Shown here one piece after another: positions 35,595-46,468 of a stretch of 64,000 bases of DNA. The stretch is from Pipra filicauda (Eukaryota > Chordata > Aves > Passeriformes > Pipridae), in contig NW_024104311.1 of assembly GCF_003945595.2 (NCBI RefSeq), positions 1,318,257 through 1,382,256 of the forward strand. The letters are read 5' to 3'. The notes under the pieces are model-generated. The model was given only the letters and a program-made list of their open reading frames with translations. It was not told the DNA's origin and made no database searches. Each line of letters begins with the position of its first letter. The first letter of the stretch is position 1. Both the position numbers and the translations under genes were made by a program.

Positions 35595-37544
35595 CTAAGG
35601 GCCATATGTGGTGATTGGCCTTTCTGCTGCTAATTGCATGAAGCCTTTTCAACTGTGCTTTAGCACTAAGATCAGCTTGTCCGTTCTGGAAAACGGTAGA
35701 GGTTTTGCTGGGAATAACTAAAGGATCATCTTTTGTTGCATTAGGAGCCCCCATCATTCTGCAGCTCATGTTTTCAAAGCAGACAGCAGTTTATCAATGA
35801 ACAGTCACAGAGGGTGAGCTCTGAGGTGAGCTCCTCCACCTCAGGTAAGCACAGCTGGTCACATACTGAGAGGATCATCCAAATGTTTTTTAACTTTCAG
35901 TAACTCAAATCTACTCAGTCAAAGAAAATCCATTTTTGAAGTTTCATACTATATTAACAGTGTAAAATATTTATCTCTTCATTTATTATCAGGCTTTTAG
36001 CTCTCAGAAAAGTCTGAATTAAATCCATTGGAGTCACTGTGTGTCTGTGTGCGTGAGAAAGACATAGAGAAAGAGCCCAAATAATTTTAACTTGGGGTTT
36101 CATTTTTAATGCACTCATCTGAGAAGATGAAGCAAAAAGTGTCTTTACACCATGTGTTGCAGGTAGTACTGAAAAAAAAACAGATTCTGAGAAAAAAAAT
36201 TTCTTAAATGTTCATGAAGTTTTAGCATTCTCATTTCCTAAAAAAATGAAAGACCAAATTCAACTTGCTACCCAAACAGCCATTCTCATATTTGTCAATG
36301 ATAGGCCAGGATTTTTACCTACATTTCTGAGGCTACGGATATACAGCTAAGTGAAACATTGTCCTGTTCAGGTACCAGGACTTGATTGCCCAACAGTTAA
36401 TTACTAGAAAGGTACCTAGTGCCTGGACCACCTACTTGGCCCCACAGCAGCACTTACAAACCGCTCCTCAGAGCTGGTCAGAGACAGGGACCTCTCCCAG
36501 TAAACAGCTCTGCATGCAGCTATCATGTTTCGAAACTGAGAGAGTTTAAAAGTACGGAAGAGGCTGGAAAACCCTTTTTGGCTTGGCTAAGCACTACTGC
36601 ATTGATATGTGCAGCGATGGAGATTCCATATGTTCATTGTGGCAATTCCTTCCTTATTGCCTCTTGATAATTTATGTCAAACACTAAAAAGGTGCTATCA
36701 TTAATCATTGAAAGAGACAGAAAGCAAACCCCAACAAGTGCATTACTGGACAGAAAGGAAAATATATGATATGCAATCTTGAACCATGTAAGAAGTGTAA
36801 AGAGATTGTCTGCTGATCCAGGGCTACAGAACTTATTATGGAAGAGGTTCTTTGGAGCCTTTATTTACATAGTGCTTGGGGGAATATGTTAAAGAAAATA
36901 GCATTCACTCTTTTCCTATATCTCAAAAGTCTACAGTTTTCAAGGCATATTTTCCTCATAGATTCCCTGGTGAAATATATAGTTGCAATTCCACCTTTAA
37001 GAGTAAATTAATGTCTAAATCCTGAATTAAAAGAACATTTCTAAAGTTACAAAAAGTGGTCTCAAATGACAGTAGGCCATCATGTTTAGACAAGAGAAGG
37101 GAGTTTCAATTAAAAGATTAATTTCACTTTAATGTATTTGAGTATAAATTGCGTGGCTGAGACTGTGGTTACATAGCCAGTTTAATTTAAGACAGTGCTT
37201 TTCTGCAGCTTTAAAGTGAACAGCTATGGCTCCCAGAAATGCTTACACTGGTGCTAAATTCTGCAATTACCACGGAAGCCAAGTCAGGGAATACAACTGC
37301 ATGAAACCAAACTTTGTCAAAAAACCAAAAAGAATCCATATCCATATCCAGTCTTACAACCAATCATTTACCAGCTCTCACTCCTTTGGCACCGAAAAAG
37401 ACATGGAAATGAGCAGAGACAGTGGAGCAAGGTGGGTCCATACTTTTGACAACAACCTAAATTTATGTTCATTTAAAATGACTGCATAATCATGTCTTTT
37501 TATAAAGTCATCAAGATTCCCTCTGCAATCAAGGGTAAAGAGAA
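35595..37544. other. Unique AT-rich sequence
   Basis: No recognised exon or repeat family. A frame at 37226-37489 (87 codons) has no recognisable feature. Confidence 0.5.
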
Positions 37545-37610
37545 GGCAGTTCCAGAGGGTGATTCATCCCCTTTATTTTAGGAGAGAATGAATCACCCTC
37601 TGGAGTTGCC
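37545..37610 (+). repeat. Inverted repeat: 23-bp stem, 20-base loop (pre-miRNA-like)
   Basis: The left arm 37545-37567 (core TCCAGAGGGTGATTCAT) is complementary to the right arm 37588-37610 (core ATGAATCACCCTCTGGA) along all 23 positions, except two that would be G-U wobbles in RNA. The loop is 37568-37587, with possible extra pairing of CCCCT with AGGAG. Purine-rich sequence left of the stem and pyrimidine-rich sequence right of it could pair imperfectly and lengthen the base. Size and shape suit a microRNA precursor. A short inverted-repeat transposon remnant is the alternative. I do not recognise it as a known miRNA. Confidence 0.85.
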
Positions 37611-39661
37611 TGTCTTTCTTCTCTGATTATGGATGATCAAAACCTGATTTAGACTACTTACTTTTTGATAACTAGGGTGTGTGTACCCTATCCTTGGTAG
37701 CCATGAAAATGGACAGCAGGGGACATTTAAAAAATGGATTAAAAAAGAAAAAGATTTATGAGGGTCTGATTTACTGTTTGACACCAATATTTACAGAAAT
37801 GAATGCTTAAAGCAATAGGAGATTTTTTTGTATGATATAAAATTATTTATTTAGCACTTAACTGGAAAACAAATGAGTGCAAAATGTTTTTCCTGAAGGC
37901 ATGGTGTATTTTAGCTTATTGTGTAAATGGTGTAAAAAGCATACAAGTTTTGCTAAGTTCTATACCTAAGGATAGGGAATGCATTAGAAAAGAAAGATTT
38001 ATATGTTTTATAGCAAATGAGAAAACAGTCTTTAAAACAGAAAACATGAGTTAAATTTCAGACTAAATAGGATAGAGGTTGTATGGCTTGCATAATTCGC
38101 CCAGGATTTAATGTATTGTTATGTCAGAAAACACTAAGCACTAGTATCAATCATAAGGTCAATCACAGACCTCATTAAAAATGACAAGCATGGGATTCGC
38201 AATTCATATCAACAAAGTGAAGAAGAAATTAAAAATGTTGTGCTTGGGAGCAGCTGAGGCAGTGCAGGCTGTGGTGGTGCATCCCCCCTGCCACAGGCCA
38301 CAATATGATCTGAGAAATGCTGATACCTCCTTAGACTCTTAACCCATGCTGGGTTATATGGGTAAGGATGGTGGTAAACACAAAGGCTAGAGAACCATCT
38401 GATTAGCATAACCAGTTATTTTATTTTTTTTTCTCCAGCTATGGGCTGATCCCAGGTCTCTACATATTTTATCTCTTATATATCTGCTTGTATATCTTTT
38501 ACTTGGAAGGGCAGGACAGCTGCCAACTTATTGTATTGTACCTTGTCTCCACTGGGACTCATAAGCTACTCATAAGCTTGTAAACTGGTCAGGCACTGCT
38601 TTTTGTCACAGGTAATATCCATGCAGCAAGCTCTTTAATCAGCATACAAACTACCAGCTAGGAATAATATTTGTTCCCTACCATCCCATAACTAGGTACA
38701 AGGTGTCATCTGCCTAAAATGCAATTTGGCCTAAGCCAGAACTATGCCAGAGACTGTGCTAACCCTGCAACATTATGTACAACACCTCATGCCCATACCC
38801 TGAGCTCTCAGAATACCAGCAAGTTAGCAACTCATTTATTAATACAAGCTTAGGAATCCCGTACCTTCCAGTATGAACATCTTCTGTTGACTGTCCCATT
38901 TATGTTCACTGTGCCTCTGACTATATCTTTCCTCGATTGACATCTGTGTAAACTGCAGCATGGAAACTGGTTACTCATTTCTGGATAGCTCCCCTTAGCT
39001 TGTAGTTGGACACCACAGGCCGTTGTTAATTCTTAATACATGAGACTTTCCATGTGTGTGTATGTCAGATCTGTCAGAGACAGAAAAGCAATCAGAAAAC
39101 CAAGAGGCAACTAGAAGGGGAGAAAAGCAACTGAACACTTGGGAGCAGGGGCTAAGATGGACATAAGAAGTGTCTGCAATGTGGGCAAAGAAGCACATTG
39201 TACTTTGTCCCCAAAGTTTGGAGAAGAAGAACATTAATATGCATTCCAGAAAGGAAATGACCCCCCCAAAATATGTGACTCATGTCACCCTTTTTCCTGC
39301 TAAAGGGAACAAACCAAGCATTTCCCAATTGCTGGTGTAGCGTACATAAGTGTTGGAGAGAAGTTTTAACCAACAGCTAGTCACAGACTTCTGAACTATA
39401 TTTATATATGTTTGTCTTTTTTTGTTCAAGACTGAAATATATTAAGGCCTTTCTTATTAGTATGGTGTAAAAACCCCACAGTTGTTATATCTGCTGCATT
39501 GAAACTGGAGTATTGGTTGAGAATAGTAAGACTGTAAATGTTCATTCAGAGAGGGTTCAAAATACCAAGACTATCAGCAAAAAGGTGCAATGTTTGTGAA
39601 AGAGCTTGATTTGTCCATGAAATACAACAAGGACATAAGGCGGCTTGAAACATAGCTTTTC
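37611..39661. other. Unique sequence
   Basis: No recognised gene or repeat. Around 38430-39000 the sequence is a little richer in C and in CCTAA/CTGCC words and could be a decayed repeat that I cannot name. Confidence 0.45.
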
Positions 39662-39788
39662 CTCTATTAGAAACAAATCAAAAAACCAACCAAACAAGAC
39701 CCCCACAAAACAAACAACAAACAAGCAAACAACCCCCCCCAAAAAACTCAAAAATCCCAAAACAAAAAAACCCAACTCCCCCCCCAAA
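39662..39788 (+). repeat. A/C-rich low-complexity tract
   Basis: Runs of A, C and CAAA-type units with C8-C9 blocks and few other bases. Frames on both strands (39557-39878) are low-complexity artefacts. Confidence 0.9.
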
Positions 39789-40844
39789 ATAGTACACTAT
39801 TTTTCTATATTTAAAGATAAAACTGATTCAGGAACCAACATAGAGTTTTGCAGTTTAATAGAAAGTTGCAAACTGTGAAAATTATAAAGTAGACAAAACA
39901 GCTCATTTAGTAAATTTCTCAGTGAAGTACTGCACTATATACTTTGCGATCAGTAAAAGAAGTTTTTAATAATTATGGGTTTGTACTTTCCCAATAAAGT
40001 GGCTTTTCTTCCCCTAGATTTAAATACTACATTAAACTTCTTAATATGTGAGTTTTGTTCAAATAGTTGAAATTTTTCTTATTGAGCAGATAGTGGTAAC
40101 TAATAGTCAACACTATCATTTTTCTTGCAGACAAGCTGAAAATGACAAACTATTGTCATCTTTCTTAATTACTTGTTTACTAGGGTAGGGTTTAATGCTA
40201 AATGACATTTATGGATTAATGCTGTGTAATCTGAATATCCTGATGGAAATGACTTCAGAAAACAGACAGGCTGAAAGCAAAGTTTAAGGAAAGTGATATT
40301 GCCCTGGGACTACCTTGAGCTTTTGAAACACGCTCCAGAAGCACTAAAATGTAGTTTCTAAAGACACTGTAGGTTTCAGTTTACTTGGATCACTCTAAAA
40401 TTTTATCTAGTATGTGATGTTAACTGGGATAAACCCAGCTAAGACACTTCAAAGAACACTCCACACTTATCTTTTCAAGTAGGCTTAACAATCCAACTGC
40501 ATACTATGATCCATTATGGCAGTACAAGTCACACAATTATCCTCCAGACAACATGTCATGCAGGTTACATCATGCAGCCGAGTACACAGCACAAGAGATA
40601 AGAGTTCAGAGAAAAGTCCCAAGCCTCTGGTCCACCTAAAAGAAGCTCTGTAGTTTTTAAACTGCAGTTTTTTAAAGTAGAGGTTTAAAAAAGTTCCCTG
40701 AATGCATACTTTTAAAGATGCATTGTGCAAAAGGAGAACTTCCTTTTAGAATGCATCTCATGTTGCACCCCATTGTATTAATCTTTGCATTACCTTCCAG
40801 GACCAACTGTGACAAGTCTCAAAATGTATCTGTGTCATAAAAGA
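39789..40844. other. Unique AT-rich sequence
   Basis: No gene or repeat recognised. It could be the distal part of a long 3' UTR for the minus-strand exon at 41197-41306, but nothing in it proves this. Confidence 0.4.
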
Positions 40845-41196
40845 TGTCATTTTATTTCCATTAAGTTGAATTAATCCACCTGTTCTTTCCTGCTGAGATT
40901 TATAGAAGGTAGTACATAGCAAAAACTCCAGCTACTTTAGACCTGCAGAGCAGAATATAATGGATTTTGCTGTTACAGAGAGACTGCAAAACAGAAAGTA
41001 TCTTGAAATATATTATAGTATAAAAGAGATGGACTCATTCCTGGAATGTAAAATCTATTTTAGATTTTCTATATTCAGTATCTTGGATGTCTATCCTACA
41101 TAACATTAGTTTGCAGAACTTAGCTTGGACAGGTATATCCATTTCAAGCAATATTAAGTCTTAAGAGCGAAAAAGTAGTTTTAACAGCTGTGTTTC
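40845..41196 (-). other. Possible 3' UTR of the candidate terminal exon
   Basis: It lies directly downstream (minus strand) of the stop codon at 41197-41199. A canonical AATAAA is present on the minus strand (GGAAATAAAATGAC near 40850-40860), about 340 bases after the stop. The text is non-repetitive. Its status depends wholly on whether the exon is real. Confidence 0.3.
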
Positions 41197-41306
41197 TCAC
41201 TTCTTGATAACAGTAGCACTGAAGATGAGGAATAAAATCATGGTGTTAAAAGCTGTTACAGTGGTTACACAGAAATGGGAACCTTCTGACTTTGGAATTT
41301 TCTTTG
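41197..41306 (-). CDS. Candidate last coding exon, C-terminal transmembrane-like segment
   Basis: Minus strand: CTGAC at 41363-41367 fits a branch point. It is followed by a T-rich tract including T29 and a TTAG acceptor ending at 41307. The 110-nt exon begins with two bases of a split codon, then encodes 35 full residues starting KKIPKSEGSHFC, a hydrophobic run FNTMILFLIFSATVI, and ends KK plus TGA. The polar stretch, the ~20-residue membrane-like segment and the two terminal lysines look like the C-terminus of a single-pass or tail-anchored membrane protein. I do not recognise the protein. Upstream exons would lie at higher coordinates and were not found. The T-run could instead be an inserted poly-A on the plus strand, and the peptide chance. 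Confidence 0.35.
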
Positions 41307-41313
41307 CTAAAAA

Positions 41314-41315
<2 letters not shown>

Positions 41316-41344
<29 letters not shown>
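41316..41344 (+). repeat. Poly-A run (A29)
   Basis: An uninterrupted A29, preceded by A6T and followed by G-interrupted A-runs to about 41355. It serves as the polypyrimidine tract of the minus-strand acceptor if the exon is real. Confidence 0.95.
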
Positions 41345-41346
<2 letters not shown>

Positions 41347-41606
41347 AAAGAAAAACAAAGTAGTCAGAAAAATGTACTTCCATTCTGAACGTTTTCCAAA
41401 GTAAAAGTTCATACTCTGTTTCTCACAGATGAATGTTGGAAGATCTCAGCTTATGGGACACCTTTGTCTGTTAATTTCCCTTTATCTTTCATGCCTAATT
41501 TTCCTGTCCTTATGGGCAGCTGCTAGGCTGACTTTATATTTTGAGGGATGATTTTTTGAGCATAGTTTTCGTAAGCTGCTAATTGAATTTAATTTTCAAT
41601 ATTTAT

Positions 41607-42500
41607 TGTGTTTACATGGTAAGGTTTAGGTAGTACAGGGGCTGTAGCACCAATTTCTGTGAGAAGATGTCAGAAGCTGCCACCATGTCTGAGAGCCCAA
41701 GACAGCTCCAAGACAGACCCACCACCACCCAAAGCCAAGTCCATCAGTGACAATAGTAACACCTCTGTGATAATATATTTAAGAAGAAGGAAAAAAAAAC
41801 TGCAACAGCAACTGGGAAAGAGGAGTGAGAATATGAGACAGAAATAGCTGACATCAAGGTCAGTGAAGAAGGAGGGGGAGGAAGTGCTCCCAGCGCAGGA
41901 GCTGAGGTTCCCCTGCGGCCTGTGGTGCAGACCGTGGTAGAGCAGGCTGCCTCCCTGCAGCCCATGGAGGTCCATAGCGGATCAGATATCCATCTGCCCA
42001 TGCTAGAACAGGTGGATGCCTGAAGGAGGCTGTGACCCCCTGAGAAGCCTGTAGTAGAGCAGGCTTCTGGCGGGACATGTGGTCCCATGGAGACAGGAGC
42101 CCACTCTGGAGCAGCTGGAAGGACTTGTGACCCTGTGGGCAACCCACGCTGAAGCAGTCTGTTGCTGAAGGACTGCAGCCCAAGGAAGGGAACCACACTG
42201 GAGCAGGGGAAGAATGTGAGGAAGAGGTAATGGAACATGGAAAAAACTGACTACAACCCCAGTTGTCGTCCTGTACCACTCAAGTGCAGGAGGTAGAGAA
42301 ATCGGGGGTGAAGTTGAGCCTGGAAAGAAAAGAGGAATGAGGGGAAGGTGTTTTTTAGAATTGTTCTTATTTCTCAATGACCCGCTCTGTTCATTTGGCA
42401 ATAAATTAAAATAATTTCCCTAGGTTGAGTCTTTTTCCTGTGATAGTAATTGCTGAGTGATTACCTTTCTCCTTATATTGATCCACAAGCAATTAGAAGC
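41607..42500 (+). mobile_element. ERVL-like LTR, same family as 12813-13906, 3'-truncated
   Basis: Matches the earlier LTR module by module: AAGGTTTAGGTAGTACAGGG, TCTGTGAGAAGATG, AACACCTCTGTGATAATATA, GTCAGTGAAGAAGGAGGGGG, CCTGCAGCCCATGGAGG, CCCACTCTGGAGCAG. It keeps AATAAA at 42400-42405, which the other copy has lost, and the TTGAGTCTTTTTCCTGTG region. It stops near 42500 before the last ~90 bp of U5, so the 3' terminus and any target duplication are gone. A frame of 164 codons on the minus strand is a shadow of this GC-rich repeat. Confidence 0.88.
42400..42405 (+). terminator. LTR polyadenylation signal AATAAA
   Basis: AATAAA within GGCAATAAATTAAAATAA, at the position expected for the R region of this LTR family. 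Confidence 0.6.
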
Positions 42501-42650
42501 CCCTCTGAGCTGAATGCCTTCCTAGAAATATTGTATGTTTTCTATTATCAAGTTTCAAATTTTCATGTAGTTCTGAACTCAAAGAATACATAATGTTTTA
42601 TGAGTGGAGGCAATATATAAAGAGGCATGATTAAGAATTATTCTGGTAAT

Positions 42651-42790
42651 TCACAGAATCACAGAACAGTTGAGTTGAGGTACCTGCAGTTCCCTATACC
42701 AGCAGGGCCGCCTACAAACAGCTACCCAAGACCATGTGCAGACAGCTTTTGAGTATCTCTAATGATATCTCCAACTACCCTGAGCCAACC
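42651..42790 (-). mobile_element. CR1 3' end fragment abutting an LTR
   Basis: TCACAGAATCACAGAACAG, GTTGAGTTGAGG, ACCATGTGCAGACAGC and TTTTGAGTATCTC are the reverse complement of a CR1 3' end, same group as 16727-17101. It is recognisable up to GAGCCAACC, where the LTR begins. CR1 sequence is not seen beyond the LTR, so either the CR1 ended here or the far part was lost. Confidence 0.85.
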
Positions 42791-43232
42791 TGCAAGGGTC
42801 CAGAAACTAAAACGATCCCAGATATGGAGGTAGAAACTGGAATACTTTATTGAACACGCGAACGCAATTTAAGGGTCTTGGGGGCTGGACATGTTAATGA
42901 GGAGGATGGTTCATGATAATTAGGAGACGAACTACAGTAACGAGGGGATTACACAAGTTTCTATTACAGTTACACAATTGATTAATATTTCCCTTAAGAA
43001 GGATTACATTGGGGGGAAGAAAACAAAGGGGTTTCAACATAACTTCATCTCAAAATCCTTTCTTATCCTGCTGCTGGAGACTGGCTAATCCACATGGTTG
43101 TACATCAGCAGGTCTTGTGAGGAAGGTCCAGTCCCTCAGGTCATGGGATTTCTCTCGGCCTCTATTGCCCAAGGTTTACTGCTTAAGCCCAGCAAGCTCC
43201 TTCCTGCTGACAGCTGGGTTTCGGCTCCTACA
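42791..43232 (-). mobile_element. Endogenous retrovirus LTR (solo), 442 bp
   Basis: On the minus strand it begins TGTAGGAGCCGAAACCC and ends CTGGACCCTTGCA, giving TG...CA ends. AATAAA lies at 42846-42851 (minus) inside GTTCAATAAAGTATTCC, with CpG-containing sequence just before it (CGTTCGCGTG). This layout is typical of a short U3-R-U5 LTR. No internal sequence adjoins and no clear target duplication was found. It differs from the LTRs at 6756 and 12813. Confidence 0.8.
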
Positions 43233-43332
43233 CTAATCCATTTAATTTAAAATGTAAGTAATTTCTAGAACATAGATTTGAACAGAGAGGAGTGATAAAC
43301 ACAAAAATCAGGCCAACTTTGTCTTCATTATT

Positions 43333-43890
43333 TCACAGAATCACAGAATATGCTGAGCTGAAAGGGACCCACAAGGACCATCGAGTCCAACTCCTGGCCC
43401 TGCACAGAAGCACTCCCAAGAGTCACAGGACCACTCCCAAGAGTCACACCATGTGCCTGAGAGTATTGTCCAAACACTTCTTGAACTCTGTCAGGCTTGG
43501 TGCTGTAATCACTTCTCTGGGAAGCCTATTCCAGTGTCCAACCACCCTCTGCATGAAGAACCTTTTTCTAATATCCAACCCAAACCTCCCCTGACACAAC
43601 TTCAGGCCATTCCCTTGAGTCCTATAACTGGTCACAAGAGTGAAGAGATCAGTGCCTGCCCCTCCTCTTCCCTTCATGAGGAAGCCGTAGGCTGCAATGA
43701 GGTCTCCCCTCAATCTCCTCTTTCTCCAGGCTGAACAAACCAAGTGACCTCCTCATACAGCTTCCCCTCAAGGTCCTTCACTGTCCTCACCATCTTCATT
43801 GCCCTCCTTTGGATGCTCTCCAATAGCTTAATATCTTTCTTCTATTGCGGTTACCAAAACTGCACATAGTATTCAAGGTGAGACCACAAC
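43333..43890 (-). mobile_element. CR1 LINE 3' part (CR1-X-like)
   Basis: TTCACAGAATCACAGAATATG at the left is the 3' end. It reads backwards through GGACCCACAAGGACCATCG, CCTCCCCTGACACAACTTC and TTTCTCCAGGCTGAACAA to GTATTCAAGGTGAGACC. The frame 43444-43743 on the minus strand is open for 99 codons and gives the CR1 ORF2 C-terminus (QGRFGLDIRKRFF, VVGHWNRLPREV). A local duplication of ACTCCCAAGAGTCACA lies near 43410-43450. Confidence 0.95.
43444..43743 (-). pseudogene. CR1 ORF2 C-terminus, 99 codons open
   Basis: Encodes the last part of the CR1 reverse-transcriptase protein, including [30 protein letters not shown] and GLDIRKRFFMQRVVGHWNRL. It is unbroken to its natural stop but lacks all upstream catalytic motifs. 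It is a truncated relic without its own promoter. Confidence 0.85.
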
Positions 43891-46024
43891 AGAAGGTCAC
43901 TGTTACATGGCAATCCCATATCTAGTCAGCTAAATCACATGGACACAGGATCAGCACTTTCAACACTTTCACTGAGTCAGTAGCAGAAATCACTGATACT
44001 TAAGAAGTACACAGGTTTCCAAACTACCTCCCCTCTCCCAGCGCTATGATTTCTTTTTAGGGTGGTCTGTCTACTGAAGAGGGCAACAGTGGCAACTTCT
44101 TGTTAAATTTTTTCTTCACTATCTTCCTAATGTGTTTTGATTAAGACGAGAGTGCAAGTGTTCCTCAATGGTTTGATGTCATTTAGCAGAACACAAAATG
44201 TAACTCCTCTGAATGACAGCACAATTCCATTACTGTAAAAGCTACTTGAGACATGCTGCTGTGGACTGGGACAGTGCTAGGGTGGGACAATACATATGTT
44301 TTTAATTCTTCATTAGAAAAATCATTTACACATATTATGAAATATATATCCTAGAATAAATGAGCTCTGTATCCATCATGTTTGCCTTTCATAGTGTAAA
44401 ATACACAATGTAGCTCTGTATCCATCACATCTTTTCAAGGAAAGATGGAGAACTGATCTTCCTTGAACTGCAAAAGAGAAAAGGCAGGCATGATGATTCC
44501 CTATTTGGATGAAATAAGGAAGGATAGTTCCAGAATTAGGGAACCCAGTATTAGATTAGGCTTTACCTTGGAAATTTCAATACCAGTATTCAATTTCCTG
44601 CTAAGTAGCTAACTTCAGAATGCCAGGGTGAACATTCACAAGTCATTTAGTCACACAACTCCATGGTCTTTCAGTCTTTCACTCTATGATTAGAGTACTC
44701 TTACAGTATGAGAAAACATACATTAAAGGTTCTCAGATATTGGCTATTGACTGATAAAATATATGAATTGGAGAAATATGAGCAATGCACACACACTTGG
44801 CACAGCAGAATGTGCTTCTGTGTGGATTTTCCTCACTTTGATTCTAAAATGGGTCTGATTTAGATCTAAATAGGATTTAAAACAAATTTGATTTCTTATG
44901 ATTTTTTTTAATCTAGAAATTGCATTTCATCTTCCTGAGGATTCTGATCTGTGAAGGTTTATTTGGAATCAAAACCAGAAACCAATACATTCCACTGAAA
45001 TAAATTTTTTTGAAAGAATGTACTTATTGTTTTAATTGAAATAACATATTTTGAACTTCATTGAATTTAGGCATTCCATCCCCACTCTTTATTCTGCAGT
45101 TCTTTGTTCTATTGAAACATCCCATCTGTTTTGCTACATTTAATTTTGAAGTCAATTTCTTTTACTAATCATGCTAGTTCATTCACATTTTTCATATGTT
45201 ATATGGACAACAAATGGAAGGGCAAAGGTATCTATTGCATTCCCTCATTATATCCTTTTTACCCCTCTCTGTGTTTCCCTAGAAATAACAGGTTACTTGG
45301 CAGGACAGTCTAGTACAGAAATGTTTACTGACATTAGCTTTTCATGTCTAGCCTCTCAGTTTGAACATCTTTTTAAAATGTTGTCTTTATTATTTTTTTA
45401 CACTGTTTATCATCATAATAATTGATGTCTGCACAACATTCCTATAGGACACTGAAGTGGTATCACAATTTTGCAGGCTGGGACTGGTGACAGTGAGGAG
45501 AATAAGAAGGTAGAAATTCTAAGAGTATGCAATTTCTACAGAAATTTAGCTCTGATATTCAACTGAAATTGTTCTACTACTCCTATTTGTGGTGGTGGTG
45601 GTGGGGTGTTTCAGGAGGAGTAAGTGACTTAACAGTGGTTCCATTTGTTGCTTTTGGAAGCTCCAATTAAATTACCAGTGTTGGATGCTTGCTTTTATTT
45701 TATCCATTTATAATATGCACTTATGGTATAGCATTGAAATTAGGGAAAGCAATTTTACTCCAATGCTACTTGTCATAATTAAATCAGTACTACTAAAATG
45801 ACATGAGTAAAAATGACATGGCCTAGGTCACATCATATCCATAATGCTAAAATCTCTTCATCCAAAATGGGCTGCCCCATTCACAATTACTATGTGAAAT
45901 AAATTCCCGGTCTTGGAACTTTAGGCCTTGTACCCTAAAGAGTGTGTCATTGTTCATACAAAACAGAAGAGATTGAAGCAGCAGGAGCTATACCAAGGCA
46001 CAACTCCTGGGGTGACAAAAGCAC
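43891..46024. other. Unique AT-rich sequence with small repeats
   Basis: AGCTCTGTATCCATCA occurs at 44363-44378 and 44412-44427 (49-bp period). A (GTG)n run lies at about 45589-45606, and AAAATGACATG is duplicated near 45795-45820. No exon recognised. Confidence 0.5.
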
Positions 46025-46117
46025 TCTTGAGGGAGATTTGAATTCAGGATGCTGTTCCAAACTTAGAAGAGCAGAGATCTGACTGCAAGTCTTTTGCCTT
46101 ACCAGCTGAATATCCCC
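46025..46117 (-). mobile_element. Possible ancient tRNA-derived SINE head
   Basis: The minus strand reads GGGGATATTCAGCTGGTAAGG, AAGACTTGCAGTCAGATC and then GAATTCAAATCTCCC. These resemble the A-box, anticodon-arm and B-box (GTTCAAATCC) words of old tRNA-SINEs of MIR/CORE type, with extra bases between them. No CORE region was recognised. It is a weak match and could be chance. Confidence 0.25.
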
Positions 46118-46243
46118 ATTTCGGTCTACTTGCCATAATGAGATATCTTTTTGTATGTAAGTCCCCAGATCTTTATTGTATGAGACTAAATGTGACAGGA
46201 ATGCTCTAGGAACACCTGCCAGTCTCACCCAAAGGCGAGATGG

Positions 46244-46468
46244 TTGGGGAATATACTGCTCAGGGATGCTCTGTTTGCCTTTCATAGTGTCCAAGTAGTT
46301 TCCAATCACAGTCTCCAAGCAGTTTGGCCTTTAGAAACTTATTCACATGCCCCCCAAAAAATACAGATAGATATTCAAAAGGCATTTGACAGCCTCAATC
46401 ATAAGAAAATGATGGGATTGAGTATCAAAATTGGCAGCGAGAAGACTAGGACTCTCGTACAAGATTAA
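46244..46468 (+). pseudogene. Possible old non-LTR reverse-transcriptase scrap
   Basis: The open frame contains IDIQKAFDSLNHKK (about 46361-46408). This resembles motif A of LINE reverse transcriptases, where a catalytic Asp sits in (D/S)-x-x-KAFD-x-x-x-H. No other RT motif is visible, and the rest of the 74-residue frame is unrecognised. It may be a decayed LINE remnant or chance. Confidence 0.25.

Noticed and set aside
35347..35769. 140-codon minus frame rich in Ser/Pro/Phe and an Arg/Gly/Glu plus frame
   Set aside because: Translation of the GGAA polypurine repeat.
39557..39878. Gly/Phe/Val-rich and Lys/Pro/Thr-rich frames
   Set aside because: Translation of the A/C-rich low-complexity tract.
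41309..41355. Poly-A tail of a processed pseudogene
   Set aside because: No recognisable mRNA sequence precedes it on the plus strand and such pseudogenes are rare in birds. It remains the main alternative to the splice-acceptor reading.
41670..42401. Minus-strand frames up to 164 codons
   Set aside because: They are shadows of the second LTR copy, and the similar frames in the first copy are not conserved.
45947..46318. 123-codon minus-strand frame as a gene
   Set aside because: It overlaps the tRNA-SINE-like sequence, has no recognisable domain, and its length is possible by chance.
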